DNA from: Streptomyces albofaciens JCM 4342
Lineage (GTDB): Bacteria > Actinomycetota > Actinomycetes > Streptomycetales > Streptomycetaceae
Length of the DNA: 64,000 nucleotides
Direction of reading: 5' to 3'
Assembly: GCF_008634025.1 (NCBI RefSeq)
Contig: NZ_PDCM01000001.1
Span: 1,048,501 to 1,112,500, forward strand
The position numbers and the translations under genes are program-made. This document shows, in pieces, positions 1 to 9,235 of the stretch. Numbering within the stretch: the first letter of the stretch is position 1; each line of letters opens with the position of its first letter. A model generated the notes under the pieces. The model was given only the letters and a program-made list of their open reading frames with translations, was not told the DNA's origin and searched no databases.

Positions 1-48
1 TGCTTCATTGTGTGTGTTTGTGTTTGGTGGCTGTGGCGAGGAGCTCCA

Positions 49-1095
49 GTGAAGAAGACGATGACCCGGCTCGCCGACGGCCGGGAGCTCATCTACTACG
101 ACCTGCGCGACGACGCGGTGCGCGGCAGCGCCGACCACCGGCCGCTCGACCCGGTCTCCACCGCCTCCGAGATCCGCCACGACCGCCTGCTCGGCGACTC
201 CGTCGCCATCGCCTCGCACCGCCAGGGCCGTACCTACCTCCCGCCGGCCGACGCCTGCCCGCTGTGCCCCTCCCGCGACGGCCGCGCCACCGAGATCCCC
301 GCCGCCGACTACGACGTCGCCGTCTTCGAGAACCGCTTCCCCTCCCTGGCCGGCGACACCGGCCGCTGCGAGGTCGTCTGCTTCACCCCCGACCACGACG
401 CCTCCTTCGCCGACCTCACCGGGGAGCAGGCGGCGCTCGTCCTGGAGGCCTGGACCGACCGCACCGCCGAACTCTCCCAGCACCCCGCCGTCCAGCAGGT
501 CTTCTGCTTCGAGAACCGCGGCGCGGAGATCGGCGTGACCCTCGGCCACCCGCACGGCCAGATCTACGCCTATCCCTTCGTCACCCCGCGCACCGAGCGG
601 ATGCTGGCCTCGCTGGCCGCGCACCGCGAGCGGACCGGTGGGCGCAACCTCTTCGACGATGTGCTCGCCGAGGAACTGGCCGACGGCCGCCGCATCGTGC
701 TCGACGCCGGACACTGGACCGCCTTCGTCCCGTACGCCGCCCACTGGCCGTACGAGGTCCACCTCTACCCCAAGCGCCGGGTCCCCGACCTGCTCGCGCT
801 CGACGAGGCGGCGCGCACAGAGTTCCCACAGGTCTATCTGGAAGTCTTGCGGCGGTTCGACCGGATCTTCGGCCCCGACGAGCCCCCGACCCCGTACATC
901 TCCGCCTGGCACCAGGCACCGCTGCACGCCGCGGACCGCGGTGGGTTCGCGCTCCATCTGGAGCTTTTCACCGTCCGCCGGACTTCCGGCAAGCTGAAGT
1001 TCCTCGCGGGTTCCGAATCCGGCATGAACGTGTTCATCAACGATGTGCCGCCGGAGGCTGCGGCCGAGCGACTGCGAGAGGTAGCGAGCGCGTGA
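49..1095 (+). CDS. galT: Galactose-1-phosphate uridylyltransferase
   Basis: Cytoplasmic Leloir-pathway enzyme that exchanges UMP between UDP-glucose and galactose-1-phosphate. The translated protein (348 aa) shows the family's active-site His-Pro-His (about residues 167-169, in a GHPHGQ context) and an N-terminal CxxC pair (about residues 70 and 73) matching the metal-binding cysteines. The GTG at 49 is preferred because a GAGGAG ribosome site ends 5 nt before it; the reading frame is open further upstream, but those 13 residues (Cys, Val, Trp rich) do not look like a GalT N-terminus. The stop overlaps the galE start by 4 nt, so galT, galE and galK are translationally coupled. The promoter lies left of the window. 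Confidence 0.95.
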   Translation: MKKTMTRLADGRELIYYDLRDDAVRGSADHRPLDPVSTASEIRHDRLLGDSVAIASHRQGRTYLPPADACPLCPSRDGRATEIPAADYDVAVFENRFPSLAGDTGRCEVVCFTPDHDASFADLTGEQAALVLEAWTDRTAELSQHPAVQQVFCFENRGAEIGVTLGHPHGQIYAYPFVTPRTERMLASLAAHRERTGGRNLFDDVLAEELADGRRIVLDAGHWTAFVPYAAHWPYEVHLYPKRRVPDLLALDEAARTEFPQVYLEVLRRFDRIFGPDEPPTPYISAWHQAPLHAADRGGFALHLELFTVRRTSGKLKFLAGSESGMNVFINDVPPEAAAERLREVASA

Positions 1096-2063
1096 GCAAC
1101 AAGTACCTGGTCACCGGCGGAGCGGGATATGTGGGCAGCGTCGTGGCGGCGCACCTGGTCGAGGCCGGGCACACCGTCACGGTCCTCGACGACCTGTCCA
1201 CCGGACACCGCGCAGGCGTCCCGGCCGGCACCGAGTTCATCGAGGGCCGCGTCCAGGACGCCGCCCGCCACCTGGACGCCTCCTTCGACGCGGTACTGCA
1301 CTTCGCCGCCTTCTCGCAGGTCGGCGAGTCCGTCACGGACCCCGAGAAGTACTGGCGCAACAACGTCGGCGGCACCATGGACCTGCTGGCCGCGATGCGC
1401 GACGCCGGGGTGCGCACCCTGGTCTTCTCCTCCACCGCCGCCACCTACGGCGAACCCGAGCGCACCCCGATCACCGAGTCCGCGCCCACCGCGCCCACCA
1501 GCCCGTACGGCGCCTCCAAGCTCGCCGTCGACCACATGATCGCGGGCGAGTGCGCCGCGCACGGCCTGGCCGCCGTCTCGCTGCGCTACTTCAACGTCGC
1601 GGGCGCCCACGGCGACTGCGGCGAGCGCCACGACCCCGAATCACACCTGATCCCGCTCGTCCTCCAGGTCGCCCTGGGCAAGCGGGAGGCCATCTCCGTC
1701 TACGGCGACGACTACCCGACGCCCGACGGCACCTGCGTACGCGACTACATCCACGTCGCCGACCTGGCGGAGGCCCACCTCCTCGCCCTGACGGCGGCGA
1801 AGCCGGGCGAGCACCTCATCTGCAACCTCGGCAACGGCAACGGCTTCTCCGTGCGCGAGGTCATCGAGACCGTCCGCAAGGTCACCGGCCACCCCGTACC
1901 CGAGATCACCGCGGGCCGCCGCGGCGGCGACCCCGCCGTCCTGGTCGCCTCCGCACAGACCGCGATCGACCGGCTCGGCTGGCGCCCCAGCCGTACGGAC
2001 CTGGCCGACATCGTCGCGGACGCCTGGGCGTTCGCCCGGCGCGGGGAAGCCGGCACGCCATGA
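1092..2063 (+). CDS. galE: UDP-glucose 4-epimerase
   Basis: Interconverts UDP-galactose and UDP-glucose with bound NAD; second gene of the gal operon. The 323-aa protein begins with the Rossmann glycine motif GGAGYVG near residue 8 and carries the extended-SDR catalytic Tyr-x-x-x-Lys (Y139, K143, in SPYGASK) preceded by the Ser/Thr-rich FSSTAATYG segment. Length fits bacterial GalE (about 325-340 aa). Its GTG start overlaps the galT stop (GTGA) and its stop overlaps the galK start (ATGA). Related NDP-sugar epimerases share these motifs, but the gal operon context makes GalE by far the best reading. Confidence 0.95.
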   Translation: MSNKYLVTGGAGYVGSVVAAHLVEAGHTVTVLDDLSTGHRAGVPAGTEFIEGRVQDAARHLDASFDAVLHFAAFSQVGESVTDPEKYWRNNVGGTMDLLAAMRDAGVRTLVFSSTAATYGEPERTPITESAPTAPTSPYGASKLAVDHMIAGECAAHGLAAVSLRYFNVAGAHGDCGERHDPESHLIPLVLQVALGKREAISVYGDDYPTPDGTCVRDYIHVADLAEAHLLALTAAKPGEHLICNLGNGNGFSVREVIETVRKVTGHPVPEITAGRRGGDPAVLVASAQTAIDRLGWRPSRTDLADIVADAWAFARRGEAGTP

Positions 2064-3292
2064 CGGACACCAGCGAGGTGACGGGCGGTCAGGAGCGGCG
2101 TGCCCGGCACGCCGCCGACCGCTTCCGCGAGGTGTACGGCGCCGCCCCCGCCGGGGTGTGGGCGGCGCCCGGCCGCGTCAACCTCATCGGCGAACACACC
2201 GACTACAACGACGGCTTCGTGATGCCGCTGGCCCTGCCGCACACCACCCTCGCCGCCGCCGCGCCCCGCGCCGACGGCGTGCTGCGGGTGCACTCCGGCG
2301 ACGGCAGCGGCGGCGGCCGGACCGTCGAACTGCGCCTGGACGCCCTGCGCCCGGCCGCCGACGCCGGCTGGGCGGGTTATCCGGCGGGCGTCGCCTGGGC
2401 CCTGCGGGAGGCCGGACTGCCCCTCGGCGGCGCGGACCTGCACTACGAGAGCACCGTCCCCGTCGGCGCGGGCCTGTCCTCGTCGGCCGCCCTGGAGGTC
2501 GTCACCGCCCTCGCCCTCGACGACCTGTACGGCCTCGGGCTCACCCGGCAGCGCCTGGCGCAGCTCGCCCAGCGCGCCGAGAACGCCTTCGTGGGCGTGC
2601 CCTGCGGCATCATGGACCAGACCGCGGCGGCCTGTTGCACGGACGGCCACGCGCTGTTCCTGGACACCCGCGACCTCGCCCAGCGGCAGGTTCCGTTCGA
2701 TTTGGCGGGGGAGGGGCTACGGCTCCTGGTCGTGGACACCCGGGTGAAACACGAGCTGGGGGACGGCGCGTATGCACAACGGCGCGCCATGTGCGAGCGC
2801 GGCGCGCGGGCGCTCGGCGTACACGCGCTGCGCGATGTGCCGTACGCACATCTGCCGGAGGCACTGGACCGGCTGGCCGCGACGGACGAGGAACCGGGCG
2901 CCGGGAAGGACGGCGGCGGCCCCGGCACGGCGGCGGTGGTCCGGCACGTGGTGACCGAGAACCGGCGGGTCGAAGAGGTCATCGCCCGCCTGGACGCCGG
3001 CGAGCCCCGCGCCATCGGCCCGCTGCTGACCGCCGGACACGCCTCGCTGCGCGACGACTTCCGGGTCTCCTGCGCCGAACTGGACCTGGCCGTCGAGACG
3101 GCCGGGGCGGCGGGCGCGCTCGGGGCCCGGATGACCGGCGGCGGGTTCGGCGGCTCGGCCGTGGTGCTCGTCGAGGAGGCGGCCGCGGACGCCGTCGCGG
3201 CGCGGATCACCGAGGCGTTCGCCGCGGCCGGTCACACGGAGCCGCGGATCTTCCCGGCCGTGCCGAGCGCGGGGGCGCGGCGGCTGGTGTGA
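2060..3292 (+). CDS. galK: Galactokinase
   Basis: Phosphorylates galactose at C1 with ATP; GHMP-kinase family, cytoplasmic. The 410-aa protein has the galactokinase signature [15 protein letters not shown] (about residues 39-52), the GHMP ATP-binding motif [13 protein letters not shown] near residue 134, the catalytic Asp in GIMDQ near residue 185 and the C-terminal [11 protein letters not shown] motif. The ATG overlaps the galE stop by 4 nt. A 13-bp perfect hairpin begins 5 nt after the stop, so the operon probably ends here. With the nearby GH42 beta-galactosidase it forms a route from lactose-type galactosides to UDP-glucose. Confidence 0.95.
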   Translation: MTDTSEVTGGQERRARHAADRFREVYGAAPAGVWAAPGRVNLIGEHTDYNDGFVMPLALPHTTLAAAAPRADGVLRVHSGDGSGGGRTVELRLDALRPAADAGWAGYPAGVAWALREAGLPLGGADLHYESTVPVGAGLSSSAALEVVTALALDDLYGLGLTRQRLAQLAQRAENAFVGVPCGIMDQTAAACCTDGHALFLDTRDLAQRQVPFDLAGEGLRLLVVDTRVKHELGDGAYAQRRAMCERGARALGVHALRDVPYAHLPEALDRLAATDEEPGAGKDGGGPGTAAVVRHVVTENRRVEEVIARLDAGEPRAIGPLLTAGHASLRDDFRVSCAELDLAVETAGAAGALGARMTGGGFGGSAVVLVEEAAADAVAARITEAFAAAGHTEPRIFPAVPSAGARRLV

Positions 3293-3297
3293 GGCGC

Positions 3298-3328
3298 GGG
3301 GGCGGGCCGGGGGCACCGGCCCGCCCCC
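3298..3328. terminator. Terminator hairpin after galTEK
   Basis: A perfect 13-bp inverted repeat (arms 3298-3310 and 3316-3328) with a 5-nt loop follows the galK stop by 5 nt. There is no U-tract, which is usual for Streptomyces terminators. The rest of 3293-3618 holds a second hairpin (3460-3483) and a leader for the response regulator gene, but no credible ORF. Confidence 0.75.
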
Positions 3329-3459
3329 GGCCGATCGAATTGAGACGAACCTTGTCGACTTACGCCCCTCGACGGGCGCTGGGCCCCACCCTGAACACTT
3401 GGGCCGGGCAGTTTTGCCAATAGCCTTCCGTTGCCGCACCCCGTCCGTAATCTGAGTCC

Positions 3460-3483
3460 CAGCACCGGTGGGGGCCGGTGCTG
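3460..3483. other. Leader hairpin upstream of response regulator gene
   Basis: A perfect 9-bp inverted repeat (3460-3468 and 3475-3483) with a TGGGGG loop, about 135 nt before the start of the response-regulator gene. It lies downstream of AT-richer promoter-like DNA (3340-3450), so it may be a 5'-leader structure or an operator. Function unknown. Confidence 0.35.
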
Positions 3484-3618
3484 ATCAGGGGGCGAGACAG
3501 TCGGGTACGACGCCCGGGGTGGGGTGATCACGCGGTACGGCGGCGGCCGTGCGGCTGCGTCGGCCTTGGTCCCGGGCGTCGTGCCCACTTGGTCCGTTCC
3601 CCGAGACAGGGGGTCTCA

Positions 3619-4398
3619 GTGCAACGCATCCGGGTTCTGGTGGTCGACGACCACCGCATCTTCGCCGAGTCCCTGGCGGCCGCGCTCGCGGCCGAACAGG
3701 ACGTGGACGTGGCGGCGGCCGGCAGTGGACCGGCTGCCCTGCGCAGCCTGGAGCGGGCGGCCGCCGACGGCCGGCGCTTCGACGTGATGCTCATCGACGC
3801 CGACCTCGGCACCGTCACGGCACCGCTGGCATCCGTGCCGTCCCAGCCCGCGCCGGGCCGCGACGGCAGCGCGGACGGCGGCCCGCTGGACGGCATCTCG
3901 CTGGTCGCGGGCGTCCGCACGGCCTATCCGTACGTCCGTACCGTCGTGCTCGCCGAGAAGGACGACCCGCGCCGGGCCGCCTTCGCCCTCCAGGCGGGCG
4001 CCGGCGGCTGGGTCGCCAAGGACTGCTCGCTCTCCCGCCTGCTCGCCGTCATCCGCGGCGTGCTGCGCGACGAGACGCACCTGCCGCCCGCGCTGCTGAC
4101 CGGCGTCCTGCGGGAGCTGACGGCGGCGCGCAAGCACCGCACCGAGAGCGAGCGCCTGGTGGAGTCGCTGACGCCGCGCGAGCGCGAGGTGCTGCGCTGC
4201 ATGGTGGCCGGGCTGGGCCGCAAGGCCGTCGCCGAGCGGCTGTTCCTGTCCCCGCACACGGTCCGTACGCACATGCAGAACGTGCTCGGCAAGCTCGGCG
4301 TGCACTCGACGCTGGCCGCCGTGGCGCTGGCGCGGCGGGCCGGGGTGGGGCCGGTGGAGCTGGAACCGGCCACGGCCGCGGCCTCCGCGCTCACCTGA
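3619..4398 (+). CDS. Orphan LuxR/NarL-family response regulator
   Basis: DNA-binding response regulator, 259 aa. The receiver domain shows the acidic pair D10-D11 and the likely phospho-acceptor D60 (MLID). The C-terminus is a LuxR-type helix-turn-helix starting LTPREREVL and containing SPHTVRTHMQNVLGKL. About 25 extra Pro/Gly/Ser-rich residues lie between D60 and the conserved DGI segment, an unusual insertion in the beta3-alpha3 loop. The GTG at 3619 was chosen because AGGGGG ends 5 nt upstream and the receiver begins immediately; the frame is open back to 3478. No kinase gene is adjacent. It converges on the GH42 gene, but nothing visible shows it regulates that gene. Confidence 0.85.
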   Translation: MQRIRVLVVDDHRIFAESLAAALAAEQDVDVAAAGSGPAALRSLERAAADGRRFDVMLIDADLGTVTAPLASVPSQPAPGRDGSADGGPLDGISLVAGVRTAYPYVRTVVLAEKDDPRRAAFALQAGAGGWVAKDCSLSRLLAVIRGVLRDETHLPPALLTGVLRELTAARKHRTESERLVESLTPREREVLRCMVAGLGRKAVAERLFLSPHTVRTHMQNVLGKLGVHSTLAAVALARRAGVGPVELEPATAAASALT

Positions 4399-4429
4399 GG
4401 CGCGGCGCGGGGCCCGCCCGCGCCGCGCC
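4399..4429. terminator. Bidirectional terminator between response regulator and GH42 gene
   Basis: A perfect 13-bp inverted repeat (4399-4411 and 4417-4429, 5-nt loop) starts directly after the response-regulator stop and lies 22 nt from the stop of the converging beta-galactosidase gene, so it can serve both. Confidence 0.75.
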
Positions 4430-4450
4430 CGGCACACCGCCGGTCCCCGG

Positions 4451-6535
4451 TCAGCCGCCCGTGGACCCCGCCCCGCGCGGGTCCTTCAGCACGGCCACAC
4501 CACGGGCCGGCAGCGCGATCCGGTAGGTGTGCTCCGACCGCTCTCCCCGGGCCCCGGCGAGCGCGTCGGCCATCGGGCAGGGCAACGTGATGTCGGCCGC
4601 CCGCGCACCGTGGTTGAGCAGGAAGAGGAAGCGCCCGCCGGCGCCCTCCCGGACGGTGGCCTGCACGCCCTCGGGCAGCCCGGCCAGCACCGGCCGCACG
4701 CCCGCCGCCGCCCGTACGCGGTCCATCAGGGCCCGCATCAGGGCCGGTTCGAGCCGGGTGCCGACGTAGGTGACCGTGCCCGTGCCGTAGCCGTGCCGGG
4801 TGACGGCCGGGGCGCCCGCCAGCTCGCCGTCCGCGAACCGCGCGACGGGCTCCGCGCCTTCGAGGAGGATGGCCTCCGACCACAGGTCCGCCGTACCGGC
4901 GGGCAGCTCCCAGGCGCCCGCCGCCGCTTCCGCGCGTCCCGGCCCGCCCGGCTTCCGTACGCCCGCGACACCCCGTACGCCCACCGTCGCCCCCGCGTCC
5001 AGCGGCCAGAACTCCTCCACCCGCAGGCCCAGCAGCGACCGCAGCGGCCCCGGACAGCCCCCGGGGTGCACCCGGTCGCAGGCGTCCACGACGCCGGAGA
5101 AGAACGACACCAGCAGGTGCCCGCCGCCCCGCACGTACGCCGCCAGCCGCTCGGCGGTCCGCTCGGTCAGCAGGTACAGGTTCGGCACGACGACCAGCCG
5201 GTAGCCGGACAGGTCGCGGTCCGGCGGCACCACGTCGCACGCGACTCCCGCCTCGAACAGCGGCCCGTAGTGCCCCAGCGCCAGCTCCGGCAGGCGCAGC
5301 GCCGTCGACGGGTGGGAGTCCAGCTCCAGGGCCCGCCAGCTGTCCCAGTCCGTCACCAGCGCCGCCGTCGGCCGCGCCACCCGTGTCCCCGCGATCCCCG
5401 GTACGGACGCCAGCTCCCGCCCCAGCTCGGAGACCTCCCGGAAGACCCGGGTGTCCGTACCGGCGTGCGGCACCACCGCGGAGTGGAACTTCTCCGCGCC
5501 GCCGCGCGACTGCCGCCACTGGAAGAACAGCACGGCGTCCGCGCCCTGCGCGACGGCCTGCCAGCTCCACAGGCGCATCGCGCCCGGCGGCTTGGGGCCG
5601 TTGCGGGCCCGCCAGTTGACCGCGCCGGGCGCCTGCTCCAGCAGCAGCCAGGGCTGCCCGCCGCGTGCCGACCGCATCAGGTCGAAGGTGTACGCGGCCG
5701 TCAGGTGCGTCCCGGGGTCGAAGGGGTCCTGGTAGAAGTCCAGCGCCATCGCGTCCATGTCCCGCGACCACGCGAAGGCGTCCACCGGCTTGTGGAACGG
5801 CATCAGGTTCGTGGTCACCGGCACCGACGGGCTCAGCCGCGCCAGCACCTCCCGCTCCGCCAGATAGCACTGGCGCAGCGCGTCGTCACTGAAGCGCAGA
5901 TAGTCCAGCTGCTGGGCCGGGTTGGGGAAGGTGGGGGCCGTACGCGGCGGCAGCACCTCCTCGAAGTCCGCGTACGCCTGCGACCAGAAGGCCGTCGACC
6001 AGGCGTCGTTGAGGCGGTCCACGCTCCCGTACCGCGCGCGCAGCCAGGTCCGGAAGTCCGCGGCCGACACGTCGCAGTAGCACTGGCGGGTGTGGCAGCC
6101 GTACTCGTTGCCGATGTGCCACACGGCCAGCGCGGGGTGTTCGGCGTAGCGGGCGGCGAGCCGCTTGACGAGGCGGACGGCGTGTTCGCGGTAGACGGGG
6201 CTGGACGGGCAGTAGTGCTGCCGCCCGCCGGGCCAGCGGCGCTGCCCGTCCGGGCCCTGCGGCAGGACCTCCGGGTGCGCGCGGGTGAGCCAGGGCGGCG
6301 GGGAGGCGGTCATGGTGGCCAGGCACACCCGGACGCCGGCGCCGCCGAGGCCGTCCATGACCCGGTCGAACCATTCGAAGTCGTACGCGCCGGGCCGGGG
6401 CTCGACCCGCGCCCACGAGAAGATCCCGGCGGTCACCAGCGTGACGTGCGCCTGCTTCATCAGGCGCAGGTCCGCCTCCCACACCTCCTCGGGCCACTGC
6501 TCGGGGTTGTAGTCCGCACCGAAATGGATGCCCAT
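4451..6535 (-). CDS. Beta-galactosidase, glycoside hydrolase family 42
   Basis: Hydrolyses terminal beta-galactosides by a retaining mechanism; 694 aa, typical for GH42. The TIM-barrel domain starts at residue 3 (HFGADYNPEQWP). The acid/base glutamate is E144 in HIGNEYG and the nucleophile is E300 in LLLEQAPG. Cys109, Cys147, Cys152 and Cys154 match the zinc-binding cluster of the family. No signal peptide is visible, so the enzyme should act in the cytoplasm on imported galactosides. The ATG at 6535 has GGGAG 5 nt upstream. Lying next to galTEK, it could supply galactose to the Leloir pathway. The exact substrate (lactose, galactan or plant galactosides) cannot be told from sequence. Confidence 0.92.
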   Translation of the reverse strand: MGIHFGADYNPEQWPEEVWEADLRLMKQAHVTLVTAGIFSWARVEPRPGAYDFEWFDRVMDGLGGAGVRVCLATMTASPPPWLTRAHPEVLPQGPDGQRRWPGGRQHYCPSSPVYREHAVRLVKRLAARYAEHPALAVWHIGNEYGCHTRQCYCDVSAADFRTWLRARYGSVDRLNDAWSTAFWSQAYADFEEVLPPRTAPTFPNPAQQLDYLRFSDDALRQCYLAEREVLARLSPSVPVTTNLMPFHKPVDAFAWSRDMDAMALDFYQDPFDPGTHLTAAYTFDLMRSARGGQPWLLLEQAPGAVNWRARNGPKPPGAMRLWSWQAVAQGADAVLFFQWRQSRGGAEKFHSAVVPHAGTDTRVFREVSELGRELASVPGIAGTRVARPTAALVTDWDSWRALELDSHPSTALRLPELALGHYGPLFEAGVACDVVPPDRDLSGYRLVVVPNLYLLTERTAERLAAYVRGGGHLLVSFFSGVVDACDRVHPGGCPGPLRSLLGLRVEEFWPLDAGATVGVRGVAGVRKPGGPGRAEAAAGAWELPAGTADLWSEAILLEGAEPVARFADGELAGAPAVTRHGYGTGTVTYVGTRLEPALMRALMDRVRAAAGVRPVLAGLPEGVQATVREGAGGRFLFLLNHGARAADITLPCPMADALAGARGERSEHTYRIALPARGVAVLKDPRGAGSTGG

Positions 6536-6610
6536 CGGGTCTCCCGGGTCGCGACGTGTACCGGCACGAGCTGCGGGCGGCGCGTATGCCGGGTGCGGCC
6601 GCCGTACGGG

Positions 6611-6689
6611 CGTGGCCGCTCGCGCGGGGGCGCGGCCGCTCGTACGGGGGCGTGGCCGCTCTTACGGGGCGCGGCCGCCCTTTACCGCC
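6611..6689. repeat. Short tandem repeat upstream of GH42 gene
   Basis: About four imperfect copies of a 20-bp unit (core CGTGGCCGCTCGTACGGGG) lie within the 198-bp gap 6536-6733 between the SDR stop and the GH42 start. The units differ at a few positions. Apart from these repeats no ORF or clear promoter is visible in the gap. Confidence 0.6.
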
Positions 6690-6733
6690 ATGATTCCCGA
6701 CCGCGGGCCCCGCCGCGCACCCATCGGGCCGCT

Positions 6734-7657
6734 TCAGGACGAGTTCTTGCAGACGCTCCAGCCGCCGTCCACGACCAGCTCCGTCCCCGTCACGAACGAC
6801 GCCTCGTCGGAGAGCAGGAACGCGACGGCCGCCGCCACCTCCTCCGGGCGCCCGAGCCGCCCGGCCGCGGTCTCCGCGGCGCTGGCCCGCCGGTCCGCCT
6901 CGCCGATGCCGTCCCACGCGGCGGTCAGCACGGGGCCGGGCAGGACGCAGTTCACCCGTACCTCCGGCCCGTACTCGACCGCCAGCTGGCGCGCCAGCCC
7001 GGTCAGCCCCGCCTTGGACGCGGCGTACGCGGGACGGCCCGGCAGCCCGAAGCGGGCCTGCACCGACGAGGTGAGCACGACCGCGCCGCACCGCTCCCGC
7101 AGGTCGGGCAGGACGGCCCGGACGCCCAGGAAGGCGCCGGTCAGGTTGATCGCCAGCTGCCGGTCCCAGTCCGCCGGGGAGGCCTGGTCGGCGGGCGCGT
7201 GCAGCCCTTGCAGGGCGGCGTTGCCGACCAGGGCGTCCACCGGGCCGTACCGCTGCCGCGCGGCCCGTACGGCGCGCTCCCAGTGCTCCTCGCGCGCCAC
7301 GTCGCAGTGCTCGTAGGAGGCCCGGCCGCCCGCGGCGCGGATGCGGCGGGCGGTGCGCTCGCCCGGCTCGTCGTCGATGTCCAGGAGCAGCACCCGCGCG
7401 CCCTCGGCGGCCAGCCGGTCGGCGGTCGCGGCGCCGATCCCGGCGGCGGCGCCGGTCACCAGGACCGTGCGCCCGGGGAAGCGCGCTCCGTCCGGCGCCC
7501 CGGAGGGCCGCCGGTGCCCGTGCCGCCCGTACGGGACCTGCCGTCCGTACGGGTCCTGCTGCTCGCGATGGGCCGGACGGCTCTCGCGCCCGTGCCGCCC
7601 CTCGTGTCCCTGCCGTCCCTCGTGCCCTTGCTGGCCCCGCGGGCCGTGCTGGCTCAT
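6734..7657 (-). CDS. SDR-family oxidoreductase with low-complexity N-terminus
   Basis: Classical short-chain dehydrogenase/reductase, probably NAD(P)-dependent; 307 aa. The Rossmann motif VLVTGAAAGIG starts near residue 66, the NAG-type motif is present as VGNAAL, and the catalytic Ser (LTSS) and Tyr-x-x-x-Lys (YAASK) are intact. The C-terminus has the usual FVTGTELVVDGG. The first about 62 residues are unusual for the family: Gly/His/Arg/Gln-rich with internal repeats (GRQGHEG, PYGRQ/PYGRH). No in-frame alternative start lies closer to the core, so the extension seems to be translated. No strong ribosome site precedes the ATG. Substrate unknown. Confidence 0.8.
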   Translation of the reverse strand: MSQHGPRGQQGHEGRQGHEGRHGRESRPAHREQQDPYGRQVPYGRHGHRRPSGAPDGARFPGRTVLVTGAAAGIGAATADRLAAEGARVLLLDIDDEPGERTARRIRAAGGRASYEHCDVAREEHWERAVRAARQRYGPVDALVGNAALQGLHAPADQASPADWDRQLAINLTGAFLGVRAVLPDLRERCGAVVLTSSVQARFGLPGRPAYAASKAGLTGLARQLAVEYGPEVRVNCVLPGPVLTAAWDGIGEADRRASAAETAAGRLGRPEEVAAAVAFLLSDEASFVTGTELVVDGGWSVCKNSS

Positions 7658-7760
7658 GGCGGCGATCCAAGCCCACCGGGAGGGGGTCCGGCAAGGGGCC
7701 GTGGCGGGCCCGGACGGCCCCGCCGCCGTCGGCCGCGGGGAAGTGCCCGGCGTGCCGCCG

Positions 7761-8258
7761 TCAGCCCGGGGTGTTGTCGAAGGGGGCCGTCAACTGCCGG
7801 AGCAGACGGGCCAGTTCGCCGCGCTGCTGGTGGGACAGTTCGGCCAGGATCGCGCGCTCCTGGGTGAGCAGTCCGGCCAGCGACTCGTCCGCCGCCTCGC
7901 GCCCCTCCGGCGTCAGCCGCACCAGCACCCCGCGCCGGTCGCTGGGGTCGGGCAGCCGCTCGACCAGGCCCTTCTTCGCGAGCCGGTCGATGCGGTTGGT
8001 CATCGTGCCGGAGGTGACCAGGGTCTGCGTCAGCAGCGCCCCGGGGGAGAGTTGGTACGGTGCCCCCGCGCGGCGCAGCGCGGTGAGCACGTCGAATTCC
8101 CAGGGCTCCAGGCCGACCTCCGAGAAGGCGAGGCGGCGGGCACGGTCGAGGTGTCTGGCCAGCCTGCTGATGCGGCTGAGGACCTCAAGCGGTTCCACGT
8201 CGAGGTCCGGGCGCTCCCGGCGCCATGCTGCGACCAGTCGGTCGACCTCGTCCTCCAT
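7761..8258 (-). CDS. tamR: MarR-family regulator, TamR-like
   Basis: 165-aa winged-helix MarR-type regulator; the wHTH spans about residues 40-120 with the typical wing ending in DPSDRRGVLVRLT. It is divergent from the tam gene. This arrangement is that of S. coelicolor TamR (SCO3133, from memory), which binds trans-aconitate and citrate and controls tam and citric-acid-cycle genes. The ATG at 8258 has no clear Shine-Dalgarno; a -10-like TACACT lies 7 nt upstream of it on the minus strand, so the mRNA may be leaderless. A perfect palindrome in the divergent promoter region is its likely operator. Confidence 0.85.
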   Translation of the reverse strand: MEDEVDRLVAAWRRERPDLDVEPLEVLSRISRLARHLDRARRLAFSEVGLEPWEFDVLTALRRAGAPYQLSPGALLTQTLVTSGTMTNRIDRLAKKGLVERLPDPSDRRGVLVRLTPEGREAADESLAGLLTQERAILAELSHQQRGELARLLRQLTAPFDNTPG

Positions 8259-8293
8259 GCCGATCAGTGTAGTTGGTCTGTCGATGTGAAGTC

Positions 8294-8307
8294 TCTTGAC
8301 GTCAAGA
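8294..8307. promoter_or_regulatory. Probable TamR operator (perfect 14-bp palindrome)
   Basis: TCTTGACGTCAAGA is a perfect palindrome lying 36 bp from the tamR start and 93 bp from the tam start, within the divergent promoter region. MarR proteins bind such 2-fold sites, and a single site here could control both genes. No second perfect copy was noticed in this intergenic region. Confidence 0.7.
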
Positions 8308-8399
8308 TATATTTCCGTGGACGATTGGGCATCGTCGGCGGTGTCACGCTGCGCTCGCGTGGCCCGGACCAACCCTGCATCCGCTGAAGGGGTTCGAAC

Positions 8400-9218
8400 A
8401 TGCACGTCGCACCAACCTGGGATCCTCAGCAGTACCTGCGCCACGCCGGACACCGCACACGCCCGTTCCACGACCTGCTCGCCCGCATACCCGAGCTGCC
8501 CAACCGCAACCGCCCCGCCCGCATCGCCGACCTCGGCTGCGGCCCCGGCAACGTCACCGTCCAGCTCGCCGACCGCTGGCCCGACGCGCACATCACCGGC
8601 CTGGACAGCTCCGCGGACATGCTCAAGGAGGCCGAGACCTACGCGGGCCCCACCCCCGGCGGCGGCCACCTCGACTTCGGGCCCGCCGACGCCACCGACT
8701 GGCGCCCCGCGGAACCGTTCGACCTGATCGTCTCCAACGCGGCGCTGCAATGGGTCCCCAACCACCCCGAGTCCCTGCCGGCCTGGATCGACGGCCTCAC
8801 CCCCGGCGGCACCCTCGCCTTCCAGGTCCCCGGGAACTTCACCTCGCCCAGCCACGCACTGCTCGGCGAGCTGTGCGACGAACCCCAGTGGCGCGCCCGC
8901 CTCGCCGGCCACGGCCGCCGCTTCGTGCACATCCTGGAGCCCACCGGCTACCTGGAACGCCTCACCGCGCTCGGCTGCGCGGTCGACGCCTGGGAGACGA
9001 CCTACGTCCAGCTCCTCCAGGGGGAGGACCCGGTCCTCGACTGGGTCAAGGGCACGGCCCTGCGCCCCGTACTGACCGTCCTGGAGGACGACCCTGCGGC
9101 CCGCGACGAATTCCTGTCCCAGTACCGCGACCTGCTCCGGAAGGCCTATCCACCCGGCCCGCACGGCACGGTCTTCCCGTTCCGGCGGATCTTCGTGGTG
9201 GCCCACAAGGAGCGATGA
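8400..9218 (+). CDS. tam: Trans-aconitate 2-methyltransferase
   Basis: SAM-dependent methyltransferase that methylates trans-aconitate, a by-product that inhibits aconitase. The 272-aa protein (usual Tam length about 255-275) begins with the family-typical WDPQQYLRHAGHRTRPFHDLLARI, SAM motif I is DLGCGPGN (about residues 44-51), and SNAALQWVPNH matches the Tam SNAALQWV motif. GAAGGGG lies 7 nt before the ATG. It is divergent from tamR, which supports the assignment. A VOC gene follows 17 nt downstream and is probably co-transcribed. Confidence 0.9.
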   Translation: MHVAPTWDPQQYLRHAGHRTRPFHDLLARIPELPNRNRPARIADLGCGPGNVTVQLADRWPDAHITGLDSSADMLKEAETYAGPTPGGGHLDFGPADATDWRPAEPFDLIVSNAALQWVPNHPESLPAWIDGLTPGGTLAFQVPGNFTSPSHALLGELCDEPQWRARLAGHGRRFVHILEPTGYLERLTALGCAVDAWETTYVQLLQGEDPVLDWVKGTALRPVLTVLEDDPAARDEFLSQYRDLLRKAYPPGPHGTVFPFRRIFVVAHKER

Positions 9219-9235
9219 TCCTGTGAGGTGAGCCT

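Noticed and set aside
3460..3483. Riboswitch upstream of the response regulator gene
   Set aside because: Only one simple hairpin is present and no known aptamer consensus could be read.
4529..7867. A 1112-codon plus-strand frame across the GH42 and SDR genes
   Set aside because: Both genes on the minus strand show intact catalytic motifs; the plus frame is Arg/Pro/Gly-rich nonsense.
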